DNA from: Actinomycetota bacterium | GTDB taxonomy: Bacteria > Actinomycetota > Thermoleophilia > Solirubrobacterales > Solirubrobacteraceae | Length of the DNA: 10,430 nt | Assembly (NCBI GenBank): GCA_005788585.1 | Contig: SYBY01000495.1 | Coordinates: 1 to 10,430 of the forward strand | Direction: 5' to 3' | Shown: in pieces, positions 6,967-10,430 of the stretch | Layout of the letters: each line of letters begins with the position of its first letter | How positions within the stretch are numbered: the stretch's first letter is position 1 | The notes under the pieces: generated by a model | What the model saw: only the letters and a program-made list of their open reading frames with translations | Told to the model about the DNA's origin: nothing | Databases searched by the model: none | Program-made: the position numbers and the translations under genes

Positions 6967-7926
6967 CTACGCCGCGGCGCGGCGTGACGCGGGCGCGTCT
7001 TCGAGCGCGGCGAGTCGGGTCGCGCGCACGCTGCGGTCGACGGCGCCCAGGAACTGGTCCCAGTGCGCGGTGTGGGGCGCGATGACGTCCAGCAGCCGGC
7101 GCAGTCCCTCGAAGTCGTCCGCGGCCTCCCAGCCCCAGTGCAGGACGATGGGGATCCACCCGCCGCCCTGGCGGTCGATCGCGGCGCGGGCGGGCTCGGT
7201 GATCGCGTCGGCGGCCGCGTAGTACGGCGCGTAGGACGGCAGGTACACCGCGTCGTCGTGCCACAGCGGCGCAGGCTGCAGGCCCATGTGACGGATGCTC
7301 TCGGGCCCGCCGGTGACGACGTCGAAGCGCGACGCGAGCGTCGGCCACTGTGCGGCGTCGAAGCGATTCCACGGCGGCACGAGGATCCGCGTCGTGATGC
7401 CGTGCAGCGCGAGACGCGCGAGCCCCTCGTCCAGCCGCCAGGCGAGCGCGTCGGCGTCCAGGCCGATGAGCTCGCCCTGGTGGCGCGGCCGCACGTCACG
7501 CGTGCGGTGGTCGAGGCCGTGCATGGCGAACGAGACCCCGTCGTGCGGCAGGCGGGCGAGCATCTCGCGCTCGGCGGCGTCGAGCTCGCGGCGTCGCGTG
7601 TCGTCCGGGTCCTCCGGGTTCGGAGCCGGATTCGGCACGACGGCGGTCAGGTACGGCGCGCCGCCCGCGACCATGACCGCATGGAAACGCTGGAAGTTGT
7701 CGGTGCCGAAGCGCAGCGGTTCGTCGGCGGCCAGCCAGTGCGGGAACTCGTCCATCCGGATGAGGAAGCGCGGCGCCGCGGCGGCGGCGTCGCCGAGGAC
7801 GTCACGGCGCAGGCGCTCCATCGCCAGGACCGACGCGTCCTCCGGGTCGACCTTGCCGCGCTTGATCTGGACGCACTGCAGGAACCGGGCGGCCTTGCTC
7901 GGGACGCGCAGCCGCGTCCGCCGCAC
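6967..7926 (-). CDS. DUF2334-type polysaccharide deacetylase family protein
   Basis: The GTG at 7926 gives 319 residues. The frame stays open upstream to a GTG at 8118, with ATGs at 8109 and 8085 and a TTG at 7992. However, about 30 % of codons between 8085 and 7927 end in A or T, against one in the first fifty after 7926, so I place the start at 7926. The enzyme resembles the DUF2334 branch of the NodB-like polysaccharide deacetylases: RMDEFPHW (57-64) supplies the first acidic residues, MHGLDH (135-140) the metal-binding His-x3-His, VPPWNRFD (183-190) the catalytic-base strand region, and VLHWGWE (261-267) the last motif. No signal peptide or membrane helix is seen, so it probably acts in the cytoplasm. 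It likely removes an acetyl group from an amino sugar or glycan precursor. The methyltransferase gene follows after 11 bp. Confidence 0.84.
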   Translation of the reverse strand: MRRTRLRVPSKAARFLQCVQIKRGKVDPEDASVLAMERLRRDVLGDAAAAAPRFLIRMDEFPHWLAADEPLRFGTDNFQRFHAVMVAGGAPYLTAVVPNPAPNPEDPDDTRRRELDAAEREMLARLPHDGVSFAMHGLDHRTRDVRPRHQGELIGLDADALAWRLDEGLARLALHGITTRILVPPWNRFDAAQWPTLASRFDVVTGGPESIRHMGLQPAPLWHDDAVYLPSYAPYYAAADAITEPARAAIDRQGGGWIPIVLHWGWEAADDFEGLRRLLDVIAPHTAHWDQFLGAVDRSVRATRLAALEDAPASRRAAA

Positions 7927-7994
7927 GACGTCAGGTGCGGTGACCTCATCGGGAGAGACCTGCGCGGCAGTCAGCGCGTCATCAAAGACCAACC

Positions 7995-8012
7995 GCGCCG
8001 ATCGATCGGCGC
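7995..8012. promoter_or_regulatory. 18-bp perfect palindrome, candidate operator or RNA hairpin
   Basis: GCGCCGATCGATCGGCGC is identical to its own reverse complement. As RNA it can form a 7-bp stem with a four-base loop. It sits 69-86 bp upstream of the preferred deacetylase start. A repressor binding site is the simplest reading; a leader hairpin is the alternative. The protein that would bind is unknown. Confidence 0.5.
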
Positions 8013-8026
8013 CATCAGTGCTGATG
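8013..8026. promoter_or_regulatory. Inverted repeat CATCAG-TG-CTGATG next to the 18-bp palindrome
   Basis: Two exact 6-bp arms flank TG, directly abutting the 18-bp palindrome. The pair forms a compact 32-bp block of dyad symmetry, lying just downstream of a possible -10 hexamer on the minus strand, where an operator would overlap the transcription start. Confidence 0.4.
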
Positions 8027-8032
8027 CGAGAC

Positions 8033-8038
8033 AGCGTA
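8033..8038 (-). promoter_or_regulatory. Possible -10 hexamer TACGCT for the deacetylase
   Basis: On the minus strand the sequence reads GAGGTACGCTGTC. TACGCT fits the TAnnnT pattern common to -10 boxes of housekeeping promoters in GC-rich actinobacteria. No TTGACA-like -35 is present at normal spacing, so this is a weak call. Transcription would begin near 8026, next to the palindrome block. Confidence 0.25.
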
Positions 8039-8093
8039 CCTCGTCTGACGACGGAGGTGGGCGCGTTGGCGTTCACGGATCGCATGCCCGACT

Positions 8094-8133
8094 GGTGTCG
8101 TCCGGCCATCCCGGGCACTTGAGTCCGGACACC
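8094..8133 (-). terminator. Possible hairpin after the GNAT gene
   Basis: Reading the minus strand after the GNAT stop, GGTGTCCGG (8133-8125) can pair with CCG plus GACACC (8105-8103, 8099-8094), leaving a 3-base bulge. Equally, GTCCGG can pair with CCGGAC around a 19-base loop. No T-run follows, so it is not a classical intrinsic terminator. It starts 18 bases after the stop, the right place for a terminator or processing site. Confidence 0.28.
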
Positions 8134-8151
8134 TGCTTCTGGCGAGGTGGT

Positions 8152-8634
8152 CTACCGCGCGCCCCAGTACGTGATCGTCCGCGGCGCGAGCCCCTCACGT
8201 TCGTAGAACCGCCGCGCGCCCGCGTTGGTCGCCACCACGTCCAGCGCGACCGTCCTGATCCCGTGCGGCGCGAGCTGCGCGTACACGCCGTCGAGCAGCA
8301 GCCGGCCGATGCCCTCCCCGCGCCGGTTCGCGGTGACGGCCAGCGTGTCGACGATGCCCAGGCGTGCGGGCTCGCTCCACCCGGGCATGCCCTCGTCCAC
8401 GTGGGTGAACGCGTAGCCCAGGGCCGCACCGCCGTTCCGGTCCCGCGCGACCAGGACGTGCGCCAGCGGATCGGCATCGAGCCACCGCAGGTAGCTCGCG
8501 GTGCGCCGGGCCCACGCGTCATCGTCGGACCGGACCGGCCCGAAGTGCGGCGCGCTGGCCGCGTGGTGGTCGCGCATCTCCAGGTAGAGGCCCCGCACCT
8601 CGTCGAGGACCTCGGCGCCGGCGACGGACAGCAC
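8152..8634 (-). CDS. GNAT family N-acetyltransferase
   Basis: The GTG at 8634 gives 160 residues and lies 8 bp after the glycosyltransferase stop; further upstream the frame only shadows that gene. The acetyl-CoA binding motif A is clear: GIVDTLAVTANRRGEGIGRLLL (93-114), whose R-R-G-E-G-I-G core at 104-110 is the Q/RxxGxG/A pyrophosphate loop. Motif B follows as VVATNAGARRFYEREGLAP (133-151), where Asn and Tyr are typical. Length and order fit a single-domain GNAT. The substrate is not readable from sequence: such proteins acetylate sugars, antibiotics, polyamines or protein N-termini. Position between a glycosyltransferase and a deacetylase makes an amino-sugar plausible but unproven; many GNATs in such places are unrelated to their neighbours. 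No membrane segment is present. Confidence 0.92.
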   Translation of the reverse strand: MLSVAGAEVLDEVRGLYLEMRDHHAASAPHFGPVRSDDDAWARRTASYLRWLDADPLAHVLVARDRNGGAALGYAFTHVDEGMPGWSEPARLGIVDTLAVTANRRGEGIGRLLLDGVYAQLAPHGIRTVALDVVATNAGARRFYEREGLAPRTITYWGAR

Positions 8635-8642
8635 CGGCGGGC

Positions 8643-9677
8643 TCAGGGCGTGATCCCGTGGTCCGCGAGCCGCGCCCACAGCGGGCCGTTCTGCCGCTCG
8701 GCGGTCTGGGCGAGCGCCCAGTCGCGCAATGCGATGTCGGGGTTCGCGCGGCGGCCGGCGTGCGCGCGCAGCGCCGCCGCGAACGCCGTGGCGTCGGCGG
8801 CCGTGGTCACGGCGGTGTCCCAGGTATGCACCCCGCGGAGCTCTGGCGTCACCGTCCGTACCCCCTGCCGCGCGTACTTCAGGATCCGGTACGGGAGTCC
8901 CGCGTCGTTGAATGGCTCGACGCTGAAGGGGACGATGCCGACGTCCGCGAGGCCGATGAGCCGGGCGGCCTCCTCGTCGTCGCGGGCGCCGAGCCAGACG
9001 ATCTGCGCGGACGCCCGGCACCATGCGGCGTCCGGGTCGCCCGCCACCTCGTCCTCGTGGAAGGCGCCGATGGCCAGCAGCGTGAGCTCGGGGACCTGCT
9101 CGCAGACCGCGCGCAGCAGCGCCCAGTCGCAGCGCCTGCCGAGGTGACCGAGGGACACCGCGACCACACTCGTGCCCGGATCGATCGCCGGGAAGTCGTC
9201 GGCCGCGAGCGCGACGAGCTCCGGCTCGCGGCCGGCCACCCGTTCGAGGCGCGCCAGCTCATCGGAGGCGACGAACGTCAGCGCTGCGCGCGTGGCGGCC
9301 TCGTCGTGCAGATCGGCGAGGCGCGCTCGGAGCCTCGGGCCCGCGTCATAGGCCATCTCATAGCGGTCCCAGCGCCCGTACCAGAGCTCGGCCTGCGGGC
9401 GGGCGGCCAGCACGGCGCGCGCCAGCGGCCACTGCACCGGGTGGAAGATCACGAGCACGCGCAGATCGCCGGGCAGGCGACGTAGGAGCCGCCGCGCGGT
9501 GGTGCGTGCCAGCCTGTCCGCGAGTGGCCCTGGCAGGCGGGAGAACACGCCGTAGCGCACCGGCGGTGGGTCGGCCGCGACCACGCCGTCGGCTCGCAGG
9601 AGGTCCTCGGCCTGGTCGCGCAGGATGAAGTCGTCGAGGGGACGGGGCAGCAGCAGCAGGCAGACGGGGTGCTCCAC
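8643..9677 (-). CDS. Glycosyltransferase, GT-B fold (GT4-like)
   Basis: The GTG at 9677 gives 344 residues starting VEHPVCLLLLPRPLDDF; the frame extends upstream only into the divergent intergenic region and the padR shadow, so this start is preferred although no Shine-Dalgarno is seen. The N-terminal half has Rossmann-like strands (LRVLVIFHP 72-80) and LWYGRWDRYEMAYD (98-111), akin to the 'YD..D.' acceptor-side segment of teichuronic/O-antigen type transferases. The C-terminal half has the interdomain VSLGHLGRRCDW (174-185), VWLGARDDEEAARLIGLADVGIVPF (227-251), and FNDAGLPYRILKYARQG (256-272), matching the donor-binding 'P-x-K-x-x-E-Y-x-A-x-G' region, with Y268 where Glu-Tyr is common. It probably adds a sugar from a nucleotide donor to a lipid-linked or glycan acceptor in the cytoplasm. 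It is the first gene of the minus-strand group. Confidence 0.88.
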   Translation of the reverse strand: MEHPVCLLLLPRPLDDFILRDQAEDLLRADGVVAADPPPVRYGVFSRLPGPLADRLARTTARRLLRRLPGDLRVLVIFHPVQWPLARAVLAARPQAELWYGRWDRYEMAYDAGPRLRARLADLHDEAATRAALTFVASDELARLERVAGREPELVALAADDFPAIDPGTSVVAVSLGHLGRRCDWALLRAVCEQVPELTLLAIGAFHEDEVAGDPDAAWCRASAQIVWLGARDDEEAARLIGLADVGIVPFSVEPFNDAGLPYRILKYARQGVRTVTPELRGVHTWDTAVTTAADATAFAAALRAHAGRRANPDIALRDWALAQTAERQNGPLWARLADHGITP

Positions 9678-9758
9678 GGTCGCGCACGCTAGTGGACGCG
9701 TCCCGGGTACTACTGCGGACGCGCCAGCTCTTCCAGCCTGGAAGACTCGAGTGTCCCC
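9678..9758. promoter_or_regulatory. Divergent intergenic region between glycosyltransferase and padR
   Basis: Only 81 bp separate the two divergent starts, so promoters for both genes should lie here or inside coding sequence. TACTAC at 9708-9713 on the plus strand could be a -10 for padR, which would put the transcription start near 9720, just before the palindrome; I see no good -35. No clear minus-strand promoter is visible. Confidence 0.4.
9729..9745. promoter_or_regulatory. 17-bp palindrome upstream of padR, candidate PadR operator
   Basis: TCTTCCAGCCTGGAAGA has two exact 8-bp arms around one central C, ending 13 bp before the padR ATG. A second exact palindrome, ACTCGAGT (9745-9752), overlaps its last base. 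PadR proteins bind dyad-symmetric sites and often repress their own gene, so autoregulation is likely. The site is also 52-68 bp from the divergent glycosyltransferase start and could affect both genes. The GGAAGA within it is the only Shine-Dalgarno-like sequence before padR, so bound protein or a hairpin could also mask translation. Confidence 0.55.
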
Positions 9759-10334
9759 ATGGCCCCACCAGACCTCAACGCCACCGCTGCCTCCCTGCTC
9801 GGCTTCCTGCACGACGGAGCACGCACGGGCTGGGAGCTGGTCGCCACGGCCGAGGCCGCGATCGGGCCGTTCTGGTCGCTGACCCGCAGCCAGGTCTACC
9901 GCGAGCTGGCCCGCATGGCCGAGGCGGGGTACGTCGTGGCCGGCGACCCCGGTCCCCGGGACCGCCGGCCGTACCAGATCACCGACACCGGCCGGGCCGC
10001 GTTCCTGGAGTGGGCGTCGCGCGAGCCGGGTGAAGAGGTCATCCGCTTCCCGCTGCTGTTGCTCGTCGCGCTCGGGCGCCACATGCCCGACGGCCAGCTC
10101 GCGCCCGCGATTCGCCATCACCGCACGCTGCACGCGGTCCGCCTGGACCGGCTGGAGCGCGGCGTCGCGGCGGCCGAGGCGTCCGCGGACACCGATCCCT
10201 TCTCGCTCGCGACCGCGCGCTTCGGCCTGAACTACGAGCGCGCCGCGATCGCCTGGTTCGACGAGCTCCCCGAGGAGATCCGCGGCACTGAGCCCTGGCC
10301 CGACGTCCCCGTGGGCGACGGCGCCGTCGCGTAG
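9759..10334 (+). CDS. PadR family transcriptional regulator
   Basis: This 191-residue protein begins at the ATG at 9759. Residues 8-87 form the winged helix-turn-helix typical of PadR: SLLGFLHDGARTGWELV (12-28), SLTRSQVYRELARMAEAGYV (40-59, recognition helix region with Q45-Y47-R48-L50), the wing GDPGPRDRRPYQITDTG (62-78), and AFLEWAS. Residues about 92-172 are helical and match the C-terminal dimerisation part of the longer PadR subfamily. These proteins are dimeric repressors, often sensing toxic small molecules or phenolics and often controlling adjacent transport genes. A palindrome just upstream suggests autoregulation. The next gene, a likely flippase, starts 11 bp after the stop on the same strand, so PadR may control glycan export. 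The effector cannot be read from the sequence. Confidence 0.93.
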   Translation: MAPPDLNATAASLLGFLHDGARTGWELVATAEAAIGPFWSLTRSQVYRELARMAEAGYVVAGDPGPRDRRPYQITDTGRAAFLEWASREPGEEVIRFPLLLLVALGRHMPDGQLAPAIRHHRTLHAVRLDRLERGVAAAEASADTDPFSLATARFGLNYERAAIAWFDELPEEIRGTEPWPDVPVGDGAVA

Positions 10335-10345
10335 CGTCCCCGGCC

Positions 10346-10430
10346 GTGCCCGGGTACCTCCGCCGCCTGCTGGCGGGCGGCGCCGCCTACCAGTCGGCCA
10401 GCCTCGTCTCCGCCGCCCTCGCGCTCGTCA
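10346..10430 (+). CDS. Probable polysaccharide/oligosaccharide flippase, N-terminus only (3' partial)
   Basis: The GTG at 10346 opens a frame that runs off the right edge; 28 codons are visible. They read MPGYLRRLLAGGAAYQSAS followed by LVSAALALV, that is, a short basic N-terminus leading into a hydrophobic helix. The R-x-L-x-x-G-x-x-Y-x-x-x-x-x-x-x pattern is how Wzx/MATE-like polysaccharide flippases of the MOP superfamily commonly start. Flippases turn lipid-linked repeat units across the membrane, which fits the ligase and glycosyltransferases nearby. It lies 11 bp after padR on the same strand, so co-transcription is likely. With so few residues, another multi-pass membrane protein is possible. 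Confidence 0.58.
   Translation, partial: MPGYLRRLLAGGAAYQSASLVSAALALV

Larger units (their letters stand above)
7927..8151 (-). promoter_or_regulatory. Probable leader/promoter region of the deacetylase-methyltransferase pair
   Basis: This 225-bp stretch lies between the GNAT stop and the preferred deacetylase start. An open frame crosses it, but its codon third positions look non-coding. It holds an 18-bp perfect palindrome, an adjoining 14-bp inverted repeat, a TACGCT hexamer facing the deacetylase, and a hairpin shortly after the GNAT stop. No convincing -35 box is visible at 16-18 bp spacing. If the longer frame is translated, it would add up to 64 residues. Confidence 0.5.

Noticed and set aside
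6478..7499. Alternative minus-strand frame (6078-7499) spanning the methyltransferase and deacetylase
   Set aside because: Arg/Ala/Pro-rich frame-shifted version of the two real genes, with no motif and crossing both.
5465..9147. Long plus-strand frames opposite the minus-strand genes (5465-7222 and 7063-9147)
   Set aside because: They cross gene boundaries and lie antisense to recognisable methyltransferase, deacetylase, GNAT and glycosyltransferase genes; no motif of their own.
1..10430. CRISPR arrays, tRNA or rRNA genes, insertion sequences, attachment sites, riboswitches
   Set aside because: No regularly spaced repeats, no cloverleaf with a CCA-type end, no transposase or integrase motif, and no conserved riboswitch core were seen on either strand.

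Overview
The window is very GC-rich (about 70-75 % by eye) and densely coding, with third codon positions almost always G or C and very few Shine-Dalgarno sequences. The gene families and this style resemble a high-GC actinobacterium, most likely of the Thermoleophilia/Solirubrobacterales type. That placement is inference from style and gene order, not from a marker gene. I see no rRNA, tRNA, CRISPR array, insertion sequence or phage gene.

Layout. (1) Positions 1-6077, plus strand: a tightly packed five-gene run. It holds a membrane-anchored LytR_C-domain protein (cut by the left edge), a histidine phosphatase, an exported protein with FlgD-type Ig-like domains and a dimethylformamidase-like C-terminal domain, an O-antigen ligase/polymerase-like membrane protein, and a GT-C type membrane glycosyltransferase. 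Neighbouring genes are 4 bp apart or overlap by 4, 4 and 17 bp, so they are probably one operon. (2) Positions 6062-9677, minus strand: four genes transcribed in the order glycosyltransferase (GT-B), GNAT acetyltransferase, DUF2334-type polysaccharide deacetylase, SAM-dependent methyltransferase. The last one converges on, and overlaps by 16 bp, the end of the plus-strand operon. (3) Positions 9678-10430, plus strand: a short divergent intergenic region with a 17-bp palindrome, a PadR-family regulator, and the first codons of what looks like a polysaccharide flippase running off the right edge.

Together the genes describe assembly and decoration of a cell-surface or secreted glycan. A cytoplasmic glycosyltransferase plus methyl-, acetyl- and deacetyl-modifying enzymes would build or trim the repeat unit. 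The flippase would export it. The Wzy/WaaL-like protein would polymerise it or transfer it, and the GT-C enzyme would add lipid-linked sugars outside. The Ig-like protein and the LytR_C protein lie outside the membrane and may organise or anchor the product. PadR, probably co-transcribed with the flippase, is the only regulator.

The least expected signals are three. First, the open frame in front of the DUF2334 gene loses its codon bias and holds an 18-bp perfect palindrome, so it is probably an unannotated regulatory region, with the true start near 7926. Second, a perfect 8-1-8 palindrome lies just before padR. Third, the dimethylformamidase-like protein appears to lack the family's usual motif and is translationally coupled to a glycan ligase. 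No wholly new system is demonstrated.
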